Origin: an uncultured Lachnospiraceae bacterium
GTDB taxonomy: Bacteria > Bacillota > Clostridia > Lachnospirales > Lachnospiraceae
Length of the DNA: 64,000 bases
Direction of reading: 5' to 3'
Assembly (NCBI GenBank): GCA_949471785.1
Contig: CASWRE010000011.1
Location: 1-64,000 of the forward strand
Each line of letters begins with the position of its first letter. The stretch's first letter is position 1. Of this stretch, positions 52,574-61,964 are shown piece by piece. The notes under the pieces are model-generated. The model had not been told where the DNA came from. It searched no databases and was given only the letters and a program-made list of their open reading frames with translations. Position numbers and translations under genes: made by a program.

Positions 52574-55204
52574 TTAATAGCCTACTTTTTTCCCGCTTTT
52601 GGTCATATAACCGCTGATCCTGCCGGCACGATAATCTTTCTTCTTTTTGGAATCAGATATTGCCGGATCTGTCGGATCATAATGGATGGAAGAAGAAACT
52701 TTGATTGTCTTGGGTTTGCCAAAAGGACCCGGCTTTTTGGATGATCCCTTCAAAATCTTCACAGTACTGCCCACAGACACATAGTCATATATCCACTTTG
52801 CATCGGCCACCGTCATACGAATGCATCCTGCCGAAGCGGGCCTCCCCAGTTTATTGTAAGTATTGGGGTTCAGGGACGTATGGGACTGACGGCTCACGGC
52901 TATAGCATGGAAGTACACATTTCCCACCACATGGGAAGCCCACCGTGCATAGACAATGCTTCCGTCCGGTTCGTACATCGGTTTCAGAGAATATTTTGCC
53001 ACTGAACCATTATAGGATATCGAGTATGATCCCAGCGGTGTAAAAGAACTGTTTACGTTCAGACCGGACGCCCCCGCATTGCTGGAAATATTTCTTCCCA
53101 CAGACACCGTAAACGCTTTGACCGGTATGCAGTATGATTTACGCTGTGAATCATAGGCGTACACTGTCACCACTCCGGCCGCCCGGTTCAGCTCAAGATA
53201 GAACTTATTTACATTAGAACTGGTGCTCTCCTTTATACCCAGCACTTTCGTCAGGTCTGTCTGCTTCACACCGTTCTTGTAGTAGAATTTGTAGGTCTTC
53301 CCCGCATATTTCTCATAATACCAGCCGTTTTTAACCAGATCTGATTTTTTCACTTTAAAAGAAAAATCATTACTGTCAATCAGAGCTCCCTTTACTCTCA
53401 CATTCACATAGGCGGTGCCGGAATGTTTAAGATTGGCCATTTTGATCGTCGCAGAGGCAGAATTTCCCTTACGCTTTGCCTTATAAGTGGTCAGATCATC
53501 CGTGCCGCCGCTCTTGGTCCACACATCAAATGTCACGTCGCCTTTGGATGTCAGATTTTTGATGTATATTTTCTTTGTGAATTTTTTGCTGGTAGCGGAC
53601 GCATAAATAAAATTATCCGGATTAAATTTATATTCACATTTCGCCGCAGTAGTTGTCATGCCATTAGCTATCGTGGCAGTGACAGAAACTTTATACGTAC
53701 CCAGATGATATTTGTGATTCGCCAAATTTACCGTAGCCTTATAACTGTTATCTTTTTGCTTCTCGGCTGTGTAGGTATAACTGTCCTTAGAAGAACAGGA
53801 TACCTTCATGGTGACTTTCGTCACACCGGCAGAGGACTCAACCGGACTGGTCTGCAGGACAAAAGTACCCTTCTTAACGCTGGGCTTTTTCCCCTTGACA
53901 GTCATAGACACGGTTCCCAGCTTAAATGTAGTGCTGTTAACCTCTATCTGCTTATTCCAGTTTGTGGTTCCCACTACTTTCACCACATAGGTTCCCGACT
54001 TATATTTTTTCAGCTTGGACGAAGCCAGAGAAGCCGACCAGGTATCATTGCTGGCTTTGTATTTTCCCTTTACCGTGACCGCTTTGCTCTCGCCTTTTGA
54101 TTTTTTGTATACTTTAAACTGAATTGATTTAAATTTTCCTGCCGCATAAGCTTTTTTCAGCGAAAGTTTGATTGTCTTTTGCTGACTGGCCAGCTTTGCC
54201 TTTAATGTACCGCCCTTAAGCTGCATGTCTGCCGTTGCGGTCTGATCCAGGGTCACACTGCCGCCCTTGTTGTCCGTGAGCACTGCCTTGACCGTGTAGG
54301 TGTCCAGTGTATATTTGTTTAAGCTCTTTAATGATATGGTAAGCGAATAATTACCCTCGCTCTCTTTTTTAGCCGTCTTTGTGTAAACTTTATTCCCGGC
54401 GCTGCTGTACACTTCGAAGCTCAGACTCTTTACGCCGAGAGGTGAAGCCACTCCCTGGATATCGGCGGTAAAACCATTTTTAGCTTCCGACGTAGTAAAG
54501 CTCTTACTTGCAGCCGCAAGGGTGAACTTTACCTTATCCAAGGATACGGCATGGTCTCTGTCATCAGCGCCGTACACCACAGCCCGCGCATACCAGGTTC
54601 CGTAAGAAAGGGACTCGCCGACTTTCACATCCTTCCAGCTGAAACCGGAATCGCCGCCGTTGATATCCATTTCCTGCCGAATCTTGGCGTCGCTCTCATC
54701 TGCGCCGTCCTTCCAGACCCGCAGCTCGGCTTTCGCCTTACCGGGCACAATCACGTCCTTGCCGGAACGCTTCACCTGAAAGCTTCTCACCGCATCAGAA
54801 TCTTCGCCGGACACACTGGTCTCCGCGGCGTCTGCATGAATCGACAGATCACACTCCCCGGCAGAAATATTCTCCTCACCGACCACAAACTCTACGGTGT
54901 AGACCCCGAATACGTTCCCGAGATCCGCCAGAGAAAAACTGCCGCCGGCCGTTCCTTCTTTGACCTCCAGATTATCTTTTCTGAATACTTCTTTGCCGTC
55001 CTTGTTTTTCACGGCCATGCTCACTGAAGTATCCTCAGCCACATCGCTTATCGTATAATTGCAGGCTCCGGACGCCCTGTCCGTCTCCAGCTTCGGCGAT
55101 GCGGCATACACTCCCAGAGCAGTCCATATCACCGCAGCCAAAAAGGCCAGTCCCACCAGAGACAGGCGCAAAATACTTACCCGTCTTTTTCCATATGTAA
55201 TCAT
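52574..55204 (-). CDS. Large L,D-transpeptidase-like protein with six Bsp-like repeats
   Basis: This 876-residue paralogue has a short N-terminal membrane segment, about six Bsp-like repeats (residues 30-620) and a YkuD domain. The motif reads SAGC (791-794), so the histidine of the usual SHGC is alanine, while the upstream histidine (YFHAIA), Cys794 and IRMTVADAKW remain. Activity may be altered; SAGC variants may be common in this group. After the shared YDPTDPA tail it has a 27-residue basic extension. GGGGAG precedes the ATG. It is upstream of the shorter transpeptidase and probably in the same operon. Confidence 0.88.
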   Translation of the reverse strand: MITYGKRRVSILRLSLVGLAFLAAVIWTALGVYAASPKLETDRASGACNYTISDVAEDTSVSMAVKNKDGKEVFRKDNLEVKEGTAGGSFSLADLGNVFGVYTVEFVVGEENISAGECDLSIHADAAETSVSGEDSDAVRSFQVKRSGKDVIVPGKAKAELRVWKDGADESDAKIRQEMDINGGDSGFSWKDVKVGESLSYGTWYARAVVYGADDRDHAVSLDKVKFTLAAASKSFTTSEAKNGFTADIQGVASPLGVKSLSFEVYSSAGNKVYTKTAKKESEGNYSLTISLKSLNKYTLDTYTVKAVLTDNKGGSVTLDQTATADMQLKGGTLKAKLASQQKTIKLSLKKAYAAGKFKSIQFKVYKKSKGESKAVTVKGKYKASNDTWSASLASSKLKKYKSGTYVVKVVGTTNWNKQIEVNSTTFKLGTVSMTVKGKKPSVKKGTFVLQTSPVESSAGVTKVTMKVSCSSKDSYTYTAEKQKDNSYKATVNLANHKYHLGTYKVSVTATIANGMTTTAAKCEYKFNPDNFIYASATSKKFTKKIYIKNLTSKGDVTFDVWTKSGGTDDLTTYKAKRKGNSASATIKMANLKHSGTAYVNVRVKGALIDSNDFSFKVKKSDLVKNGWYYEKYAGKTYKFYYKNGVKQTDLTKVLGIKESTSSNVNKFYLELNRAAGVVTVYAYDSQRKSYCIPVKAFTVSVGRNISSNAGASGLNVNSSFTPLGSYSISYNGSVAKYSLKPMYEPDGSIVYARWASHVVGNVYFHAIAVSRQSHTSLNPNTYNKLGRPASAGCIRMTVADAKWIYDYVSVGSTVKILKGSSKKPGPFGKPKTIKVSSSIHYDPTDPAISDSKKKKDYRAGRISGYMTKSGKKVGY

Positions 55205-55340
55205 AACAACTCCCCTTTCTAAGAATATATATTTCAGGGTTATACTAACACAATTTCCAACGCCGCGCCATACCTGGTAATTTTTTTAATATTATTTAAT
55301 ATTTGTAAATTTACCTCGCTTTTTTCTGAACTTTCCCGGC

Positions 55341-56324
55341 CTACAGCCGTACCGTACCGTCCTGCCTGTGCCGGGTTCGAAATGCCCGCGGGGTCATGTC
55401 GTACCGTTCCTTGAACATGCGATGAAAATAGCTGTTATTCTCATACCCCACGGCCGCAATCACATCGTTAACCGGCAGATCCGTGTCGCAGAGAAGCTGT
55501 GTGGCTTTGTTCATCCGCTTTCTCAACAACAGCTCGGTAAAATTGTAACCGGTCTGGGCTTTTACCATCTTGCTCAGTGTGTGCACCGGCTGATGCAGCC
55601 GCTCACTGAGCTCCGTCAGGGTGGCCGTCCGGTAATTTTGTTCGATATAGTTCAGTGTAGACATCGTAAGCATGTTGTCATAGTGGTTAGGCACCCGCAT
55701 CTCAATATAGGGAGCCGAATCCACCAGATGCATAAACAAAAGTCCCATGGTCGTCTGATTAATCAAATTACTCTGCCCCTCCTCCTGCAGAAGAGAGAGA
55801 ATCATATTTTCCATCAGATTCTGAATCTGAAGAATACCTGCCACTTTAAAATGCAGATATTCCCCCTTCTCCTGATTCTGACGCAGAATATTTACGAGAA
55901 AATCCGCCAGTACATTGCCCTTCCCAATCATTTGAGAAGCTACATCAAAAAATTCCGGCAGAACAATAAAATTCACGGCCAGATCGTCCGTTTTCGACGG
56001 CAGAATCTCATGTTTCGTATACTGGTTCAGAAAAAGCAGCTCCCCCTGGCATACTTCCACCGTCTTTCCCTCAATCCTGTTAACCACTTTGCCCTGACAG
56101 ACATAAAATACTTCCACATAGGTATGACGATGCAGAGGAAAATGAACAAATCGGGTGTGCTTGCGTACGGAAATCAGCTGCCCTTCCTCCAGCATCTTTC
56201 GGCTGTCCACGGTAAACTCGTTGCCTGTGGCGTAGCGCTCCTTCTCCACACCCATGCTGCCCCGCAGAATCTGCTCTTCTTCCTCCGTAATCTCCCGAAG
56301 CCGTTCCAATAAAAATTGCTGCAT
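55341..56324 (-). CDS. AraC family transcriptional regulator
   Basis: This protein of about 327 residues has an N-terminal cupin sugar-sensing domain (HRHTYVEVFYVCQG, ELLFLNQYTKHEI) and a C-terminal pair of helix-turn-helices (TLTELSERLHQPVHTLSKMV, VNDVIAAVGYENNSYFHRMF). Its neighbours rhaA and rhaB point to a RhaS/RhaR-like role. The ATG at 56324 is preferred because GGGAGAAGG precedes it. The longer open frame overlaps the DUF2284 gene by about 60 bp and lacks a site. Confidence 0.9.
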   Translation of the reverse strand: MQQFLLERLREITEEEEQILRGSMGVEKERYATGNEFTVDSRKMLEEGQLISVRKHTRFVHFPLHRHTYVEVFYVCQGKVVNRIEGKTVEVCQGELLFLNQYTKHEILPSKTDDLAVNFIVLPEFFDVASQMIGKGNVLADFLVNILRQNQEKGEYLHFKVAGILQIQNLMENMILSLLQEEGQSNLINQTTMGLLFMHLVDSAPYIEMRVPNHYDNMLTMSTLNYIEQNYRTATLTELSERLHQPVHTLSKMVKAQTGYNFTELLLRKRMNKATQLLCDTDLPVNDVIAAVGYENNSYFHRMFKERYDMTPRAFRTRHRQDGTVRL

Positions 56325-56347
56325 ATCCTTCTCCCACTCACGTATCC

Positions 56348-56899
56348 TTATTCTTTCTCGTACATAAATACGCTGAAATACAGCACCCGTTTTTCTCCGG
56401 CCCAGCACTCCAGGCCCGCCGTCTCGGCCAGCTTTGTCACATCCAGGCAGTACGCGGAAAGACAGGAATACACGTCATAATCCCTGGGACAGGGTTTACC
56501 GATCATCTGCATACACGTCTTTTTACACTGGGTACAGGGTCCCGCCATCATGGCGTCCGCTCTGATGCCCAACTCATCCAGCTTCTCAAGCACCTTGAAA
56601 GAAATCTCATTGTGCTTTTTCTTGACTGCCTTTGCCTCCGACGCGTTCATCACACTGTTTACATCCCAGGCCGTCTGCATCACCAGTACTCGCCGGTACT
56701 GCATCACTTTCGCTTCCATCTCCTCCGGCGTACCGCAATAGGGAGGACAGGAATAATTTACATCATAGTTTCCACAGGAATCTTCCTCGCAAAGCTTCCG
56801 GAATCCCGGATTAAAAACCAGATCCTTCGTATCCACAAAAGCATAGCCATAAACGCCTCCAATATCGCTAAGCGCCTCCAACAATTCGATATCGTTCAT
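56348..56899 (-). CDS. DUF2284 domain-containing putative metal-binding protein
   Basis: This 183-residue protein has many cysteines in the DUF2284 arrangement: CEEDSCGNY, NYSCPPYCGTPEEM, GPCTQCKKTCMQMIGKPCP and CLSAYCLDV. The pattern suggests iron-sulfur or zinc binding. The reaction is unknown. It lies 23 bp upstream of the AraC gene on the same strand, so the two may share a transcript, separate from rhaA by the strong terminator at 56971-57012. Confidence 0.85.
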   Translation of the reverse strand: MNDIELLEALSDIGGVYGYAFVDTKDLVFNPGFRKLCEEDSCGNYDVNYSCPPYCGTPEEMEAKVMQYRRVLVMQTAWDVNSVMNASEAKAVKKKHNEISFKVLEKLDELGIRADAMMAGPCTQCKKTCMQMIGKPCPRDYDVYSCLSAYCLDVTKLAETAGLECWAGEKRVLYFSVFMYEKE

Positions 56900-56970
56900 A
56901 ACACACCTCCATACGGCAAGTATACCAGAAATCTGCGGAATCTGCCAGTATCAGGTTTTTTTGCCTAACG

Positions 56971-57012
56971 GCAAAAACGGTTTTCCATCCTTAACTAAGG
57001 ACGGAAAACCGT
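56971..57012 (-). terminator. Terminator of the rhaBA operon
   Basis: A 16-bp stem (56977-56992 with 56997-57012, 15 matches) has a 4-base loop and five U residues follow on the minus strand. It lies about 40 bp past the rhaA stop. Confidence 0.93.
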
Positions 57013-57049
57013 ATAACTTTGTCCGATCGGCAGTCACCGAAGCTCCCAA

Positions 57050-58303
57050 TCAATTTCTCTTTAACTGAACCTCTGCCTCGTATTTCTCAATCTCATCATA
57101 ATAACCGTTGGCAGTCACGCCGCACCGTCTGCAATACTCTTCCCAGATATCGCCGATGGGAAGCATTTTGCAATCTTCCATTGCCACCATTTTCCTGGAC
57201 ATCTGATTAGTATCCTGCAACTCTTTCAGGTAAGCGCTGGGGGTACACAAGGCATTGAGCAGAGCCTTCTGCATACTGCGGAAACCTGTCACCCATGCCG
57301 ACACACGGTTAATGGACGCATCAAAATAATCCAGAGCGATATATGTGCGGTCCAGGCCGTCGCAGCGAACGATCTCCTGGGCAATCTCCTTCGTCTCATC
57401 ATCCAAAAGCACCACATGATCGGAATCCCAGCGGATACCGCGGGTCACATGGAGAGCAATCTCCGGATAGAAGCACAGAAGAGCAGGAATCTTATCGGAT
57501 ACGACCTCTGTAGGATGATAGTGTCCGTTGTCCATCAGGGGCAGGCATTTATCTCTGTTGGCCGCCGCATAACTCAGCGCAAACTCGGCAGACCCCACCG
57601 TATACGCCTCCACGCCGATACCAAATACCTTGGACTCCACGCAGGGTTTCACCAGTTTCGGATCGTAGGGCTCGGACAGGATCTCGTCAATGGACTCTTT
57701 GTAACGCATCCTCGGTCCCATACGGTCGGCGGGAACATCCTTGTAACCGTCGCCGGTCCAGATATTCATGACACAGGGAACGCCTGTCTGCTCCGCAAAG
57801 TATGTAGAGATACGAATACAGGCTTTACCGTGTTCAATCCAGAATTTCCTCACTTCCGGGTCCGGACTGGAAAGAGACAGACCGTCTTTAATTTTCGGAT
57901 GGGAAAAGAAAGTAGGGTTGAAATCCAGACCCATGCCTCTCTCCTTCGCGAAATCCACCCATCTCTGGAAATGCCTGGGCTCGATCTTATCACGATCCAC
58001 AAACTCGCCGTCCTCAAAGATGGCATAGCAGGCATGTACATTGATTTTTTTCCTGCCGGGCATCAGGCTCATCGCCTTGTCCAGATCGGCAAACAGCTCA
58101 TCCGGCGTCCTGGCCTTGCCGGGATAATCGCCGGTGGTCTGAATACCGCCGGTCAACGGGCCGTCATGATCAAAACCGATCACGTCATCGCCCTGCCAGC
58201 AATGAAGAGATACCGGAATCGTCTTCATTTTGGCAATCGCCGCGTCTGTGTCCACACCCATCTTTGCATAAATCTCTTTTGCAGATTCATATCTTGTGCT
58301 CAT
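57050..58303 (-). CDS. rhaA: L-rhamnose isomerase
   Basis: This 417-residue TIM-barrel enzyme converts L-rhamnose to L-rhamnulose with a divalent metal. Length matches known RhaA (about 419). Typical stretches are VSLHCWQGDDVIGFD, ACYAIFEDGEFVDRD, LDFNPTFFSHPK, NIWTGDGYKD, LMDNGHYHPTEVV and IRWDSDHVV. The ATG at 58303 follows AGGAGG with nine bases; ATGs further upstream are too close to or ahead of that site. It lies 90 bp downstream of rhaB and shares its promoter. Confidence 0.97.
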   Translation of the reverse strand: MSTRYESAKEIYAKMGVDTDAAIAKMKTIPVSLHCWQGDDVIGFDHDGPLTGGIQTTGDYPGKARTPDELFADLDKAMSLMPGRKKINVHACYAIFEDGEFVDRDKIEPRHFQRWVDFAKERGMGLDFNPTFFSHPKIKDGLSLSSPDPEVRKFWIEHGKACIRISTYFAEQTGVPCVMNIWTGDGYKDVPADRMGPRMRYKESIDEILSEPYDPKLVKPCVESKVFGIGVEAYTVGSAEFALSYAAANRDKCLPLMDNGHYHPTEVVSDKIPALLCFYPEIALHVTRGIRWDSDHVVLLDDETKEIAQEIVRCDGLDRTYIALDYFDASINRVSAWVTGFRSMQKALLNALCTPSAYLKELQDTNQMSRKMVAMEDCKMLPIGDIWEEYCRRCGVTANGYYDEIEKYEAEVQLKRN

Positions 58304-58394
58304 TGGATTCATCCTCCTATTATTATATGATTTTTGGGTTTTCACCCTCTATAGCAAAGCGACCTTTTATACAGTTCCGCCTTGATATCCGCGC

Positions 58395-59801
58395 CTATTC
58401 GCAGGTATACTCTTTCACGCCAAAGGATTTGAAAATATTATCTCTGGCCTCTTCAACGCTGGCAAATTCTTTCGCACGCAGCATCTGGGCAGTCAGATTC
58501 CCGATGGCTGTCGCCTCCGTGGGTCCGGCATACACGGGAACTTTACAGGCTTTTGCCGTCAGCTCATTCAAATATCCGGCATTGGCCCCGCCGCCGATCA
58601 CATGGATACGGCCATACTTGCGGCCGGTAATGTTCTGCACTTCCTGTACGGTCTTTGCGTAACATTCCGCCAGACTGGCATAGATCACTGTGGCCAGCTC
58701 GCCCAGAGATTCCGGTACCTGCTGTCCTGTCCTGCGACAGTATTCCCTGACCTCTTCCACCATACTTTTCGGAGCCAGAAAACAATCGTCGTTGGCGTCC
58801 ACCCGGGAAGGAAAATCCTTGCACTCTTCCGCCATCTCGCAAATCTGGCCAAAAGAATAGGCATCGTCGTATTCATGACGCACTGACTGTATCATCCACA
58901 GCCCCATAATATTTTTCAGATACCGGAAACGATAATCATAACCGCCTTCATTTGTCAGATTAGCCTCCATACTCTCCATAGAACAGTCTGCCGCTTTCGC
59001 CTCTACACCCATTAACGACCATGTGCCGGAACTGATGTACATAAAATCATCATCGTTGGCCGGCACGGCCAGTACCGCAGAACCGGTATCATGAGTAGCC
59101 GGAAGCACTACCTCCAGATCAAATCCGATCTCCTTGACCAGCTCCGGTCTCAGATTGCCCAGCACCGTACCGGGCTTTACGATAGAAGGAAATATATTTC
59201 TGGGGTAACCTAACATCTCGATCAACTCGTCGTCCCATTCTTTGGTCTCCGGGCTCACCAGCTGAGTTGTGGTTGCATTCGTGTACTCCGCTACCTTCTT
59301 TCCTGTCAGGCAAAAATGCAGGTAATCCGGTACCAGCAGCATGGTTTCGGTTCTTTCCAAATCGTCGGGATGGTTAGTTTTCACAGCCATCAGCTGATAA
59401 ATCGAATTGAACAGCTGCTTTTGAATACCCGTCCGGGCATACAGTTTATCCTGAGAGATAATCTTATATACTTCTTCATCCATACCGTTTGTACGGCTGT
59501 CACGATAGCCTACGGTATTACCGATCACCTGATCATCCTGATCCAGCAGGACAAAATCCACAGCCCAGGTATCGATACCCATACTGACCGGTATCTTACC
59601 GATCTCTCTGCATTTTTTCAGTCCGTTAACCACTTCGGCAAGCAGCCGATCCATCTCCCAGCAGAGCTCGCCGTCCTTCATTTTCATGCCGTTCTCAAAG
59701 CGGTGAATTTCCTCGAGATGCATTTTGCCATTGACCATATGGCAGAGAATGTGACGGCCGCTGGAGGCCCCGATATCTACGGCCAAATAGTAATTACTCA
59801 T
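58395..59801 (-). CDS. rhaB: Rhamnulokinase
   Basis: This 468-residue FGGY kinase phosphorylates L-rhamnulose at O1 with ATP. It has the nucleotide loop DIGASSGRH, GIDTWAVDFVLLD, the HDTGSAVLAVP region, SGTWSLMGVE and the second ATP motif VIGGGANAGYLN. GGAGG lies before the ATG at 59801. It precedes rhaA, and its promoter carries an inverted repeat suited to an AraC activator. It shows about one-third identity by eye to the second kinase at 59999. Confidence 0.94.
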   Translation of the reverse strand: MSNYYLAVDIGASSGRHILCHMVNGKMHLEEIHRFENGMKMKDGELCWEMDRLLAEVVNGLKKCREIGKIPVSMGIDTWAVDFVLLDQDDQVIGNTVGYRDSRTNGMDEEVYKIISQDKLYARTGIQKQLFNSIYQLMAVKTNHPDDLERTETMLLVPDYLHFCLTGKKVAEYTNATTTQLVSPETKEWDDELIEMLGYPRNIFPSIVKPGTVLGNLRPELVKEIGFDLEVVLPATHDTGSAVLAVPANDDDFMYISSGTWSLMGVEAKAADCSMESMEANLTNEGGYDYRFRYLKNIMGLWMIQSVRHEYDDAYSFGQICEMAEECKDFPSRVDANDDCFLAPKSMVEEVREYCRRTGQQVPESLGELATVIYASLAECYAKTVQEVQNITGRKYGRIHVIGGGANAGYLNELTAKACKVPVYAGPTEATAIGNLTAQMLRAKEFASVEEARDNIFKSFGVKEYTCE

Positions 59802-59831
59802 CAAAATACCTCCTGTAATTGTATTCACAGC

Positions 59832-59938
59832 AGTATAATTAACCAAATCTTTTCACTGCCGTCTGAACTTCACTGTCATTATTTTACATGAAAACAGGAC
59901 ACTAAAAAAGTCTGTAATTTGCCCAAAAAAGTGTCCTG
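59832..59938 (-). promoter_or_regulatory. rhaBA promoter with 9-bp inverted repeat
   Basis: A -10 TATACT (minus strand, 59837-59832) has no good -35 (GGCAGT at 59860-59855), which fits an activator-dependent promoter. Upstream, CAGGACACT (59895-59903) and AGTGTCCTG (59930-59938) form a perfect inverted repeat 26 bp apart, each with an adjacent A6 tract. AraC-family RhaS is known to bind inverted half-sites at E. coli rhaBAD. Confidence 0.5.
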
Positions 59939-59955
59939 ATTTGCAATAGATTGAC

Positions 59956-59983
59956 GAAAGGCCGTAAAACAATACGGCCTTTC
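59956..59983 (-). terminator. Terminator hairpin after the second rhamnulokinase
   Basis: GAAAGGCCGTA (59956-59966) pairs perfectly with TACGGCCTTTC (59973-59983). There is no U-tract past the stem on the minus strand, so strength is uncertain. Confidence 0.65.
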
Positions 59984-59998
59984 ATAAAAAACAATATC

Positions 59999-61474
59999 TT
60001 ACTGAAGAATTTTGAGAAATCTCTGGTACGCCTCCTGCCAGGCTTCCGTATCCTGCGGCTCATAAGTGTCGAATTTTTCCGAACGGGCGATCAGTTTTCT
60101 GGCCGACCACAGGCCGTCAATCTCCGGAACATCCTTTGCTGCGGCAAGCTGGAGCACCAAATTACCGAGGACAGTGGCCTCGCCGGGGCCGGCCACAACG
60201 CGGCATCCCGTGGCATTAGCGGTAAACTGGCAGAGCAGGTGGCTGTTGGTACCGCCGCCTACCATATATATCGTAGAATAATCTTTTCCGGTACAGTCCT
60301 GGATCTCCTCCAGGGCCTTGCGATAAGTCAACGCCAGGCTCTCGTCGATGCAGCGCACCACATCGGCAATGGTTTCGGGAACCTTCTGTCCCGTCCGCCG
60401 GCAGAACTCGCGGATACGGCCCGGCATATTTCCGGCGGGCACAAATTCAGGCGCATTGGGATCTACGAAGCTGACCAGAGACGGAGCCGATTTCGCCATA
60501 GTCTCCAACTCTCCGAATCCATACTCCTCTCCCTCCCTGATCCACTGTCTGCGGCTCTCCTGAATCAGCCAGAGGCCAATAATATTTTCCAGGAAGGAAG
60601 CCTTGCCGTCGCAGCCGCCCTCATTGGAAATATTGTATCTGACAGATTTCTCATCGATAATGGGATCATCCAGCTCCGTACCGAACAGCGACCATGTACC
60701 GCAGCTCAGGAAAATGAAATCCTTCTCCTCCGCGGGAACGGCGATCAGTGCACTCTGGGTGTCGTGAGCCGCTACAGCCACCACCGGAACAGCGGGTACG
60801 CCCAGCTCTTCACAGATCTCATCGCTCAATTTTCCGACTACCGTACCGCTGGGCACGATATCGGTCAGAATACGTCCGGGAATGCCCAGAGACTCCAGCA
60901 CTTCCGCAGACCATGTCCTGTTTCTGGCATCCAGAAGCTGGGTGGTCGTAGCCATTGAATACTCTGTATGCTTTTCTCCCGTCAGGAAATAGATAAACAG
61001 GTCTGGCGTTAAGAGCAGCTTGTCCGTCCGCTCCAGGAGCTCCGGTCTCTGCTTCACCAGTGACAACAACTGAAATACCGTATTAAAGAAATTGAACTGC
61101 GTACCCGTAAGCTCGTAGAACCGCTCTTTATTCAGCTGTTTGAAGCTCTCCTCCATCATCCCGTCCGTTCTCTTATCACGATAATGAATGGGATTCTCCA
61201 GCAAACGGCCCTCTTTATCCAGCAGGCCGAAGTCCACGCCCCAGGTATCGATACCGATACTGTCAAAGCCACCCGCATGTTTGGCTTTGATAATACCCTG
61301 CTTTATTTCAAAAAACAGGCGGAGAATATCCCAGTACATCACTCCGTTCACGATCACCGGATCGTTGGAAAACCGGTGAATTTCTTCAAGGCTGATGGTC
61401 TCTCCGTTGTAAGTACCAATCATGGCGCGGCCGCTGGACGCGCCGAAGTCAAATGCTAAAATCCTCTTGTTCAT
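59999..61474 (-). CDS. Second rhamnulokinase-like FGGY kinase
   Basis: This 491-residue kinase is a paralogue of rhaB with FDFGASSGRAM, GIDTWGVDFGLLD, HDTQSALIAVP, SCGTWSLFGTE and MVGGGTNSHLLCQF. Rhamnulose is the likely substrate, but fuculose or another ketose is possible. The ATG at 61474 has AGGTGG eight bases upstream; a GTG four codons earlier is less likely. It has its own promoter and an AAACGTTT operator, unlike rhaBA, so the two kinases are controlled differently. Confidence 0.88.
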   Translation of the reverse strand: MNKRILAFDFGASSGRAMIGTYNGETISLEEIHRFSNDPVIVNGVMYWDILRLFFEIKQGIIKAKHAGGFDSIGIDTWGVDFGLLDKEGRLLENPIHYRDKRTDGMMEESFKQLNKERFYELTGTQFNFFNTVFQLLSLVKQRPELLERTDKLLLTPDLFIYFLTGEKHTEYSMATTTQLLDARNRTWSAEVLESLGIPGRILTDIVPSGTVVGKLSDEICEELGVPAVPVVAVAAHDTQSALIAVPAEEKDFIFLSCGTWSLFGTELDDPIIDEKSVRYNISNEGGCDGKASFLENIIGLWLIQESRRQWIREGEEYGFGELETMAKSAPSLVSFVDPNAPEFVPAGNMPGRIREFCRRTGQKVPETIADVVRCIDESLALTYRKALEEIQDCTGKDYSTIYMVGGGTNSHLLCQFTANATGCRVVAGPGEATVLGNLVLQLAAAKDVPEIDGLWSARKLIARSEKFDTYEPQDTEAWQEAYQRFLKILQ

Positions 61475-61503
61475 GGCAGTAACCACCTTTACTCGTTTTC
61501 TCT

Positions 61504-61532
61504 ATAGTAACAAATATCGGTGGGAATTTCCA
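61504..61532 (-). promoter_or_regulatory. Promoter of the second rhamnulokinase gene
   Basis: On the minus strand, -35 TGGAAA (61532-61527), a 17-bp spacer and -10 TACTAT (61509-61504). The boxes are weak matches. Confidence 0.4.
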
Positions 61533-61553
61533 TACTTCTTTCTCAGTTTTTGA

Positions 61554-61563
61554 TAAACGTTTA
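61554..61563. promoter_or_regulatory. LacI-type operator palindrome TAAACGTTTA
   Basis: This 10-bp palindrome with central CG lies 52 bp upstream of the predicted -10 of the second rhamnulokinase. The same core and a TGAT prefix occur ahead of the rhaM operon (11030-11041). Confidence 0.6.
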
Positions 61564-61678
61564 AACAATTCATTATCACGAACTTCCAGGAGACTTTATC
61601 ATATAATATAAACATTATTATCCCAAATGCAGGCAAATCGACTATTAAACACCTGCTATAATTTAGCATGGAGGTCTG

Positions 61679-61942
61679 TATAGGAATAAGAAAATATTGA
61701 TAATTGAGGATGAAGCGACAATACAGAAAATACTATCTGAACCGCTTACCTTTACAGGATACGAGATTACTACCGCTTCGGACGGATTGGAGGGAATCAA
61801 CTTTTTTCACACAGAAGATTTTGACCATATTCTATTGGATATCATGCTGCCTAAGATTAACGGATATACCGTATGTGAAATGATATGGCAGGAGTCGCAA
61901 ATTCCAATTGAACAAAATCGCTGCGCGATGACCTGCCAATAG
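61679..61942 (+). pseudogene. Decayed response regulator (receiver domain fragment)
   Basis: The frame reads RNKKILIIEDEATIQKI and continues through phosphorylation-site LLDIMLPKING to CEMIWQESQIPI, the start of an OmpR-type response regulator. Three faults mark it as broken. The expected ATG is AGG (61682-61684), seven bases after a good GGAGG site. The receiver stops at about residue 75, where an IMLTA segment would follow, and reads EQNRCAMTCQ then TAG. There is no DNA-binding domain and no histidine kinase gene. A TTG at 61697 could still start a short fragment. Confidence 0.8.
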
Positions 61943-61964
61943 CTGAACGCTCACCCACAATCCC

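Noticed and set aside
61551-61569. Reading the AAACGTTT site as a CcpA cre box
   Set aside because: The spacing between TG and CG is five bases, not the four of the cre consensus, so a dedicated LacI-family site fits better. CcpA is not excluded.
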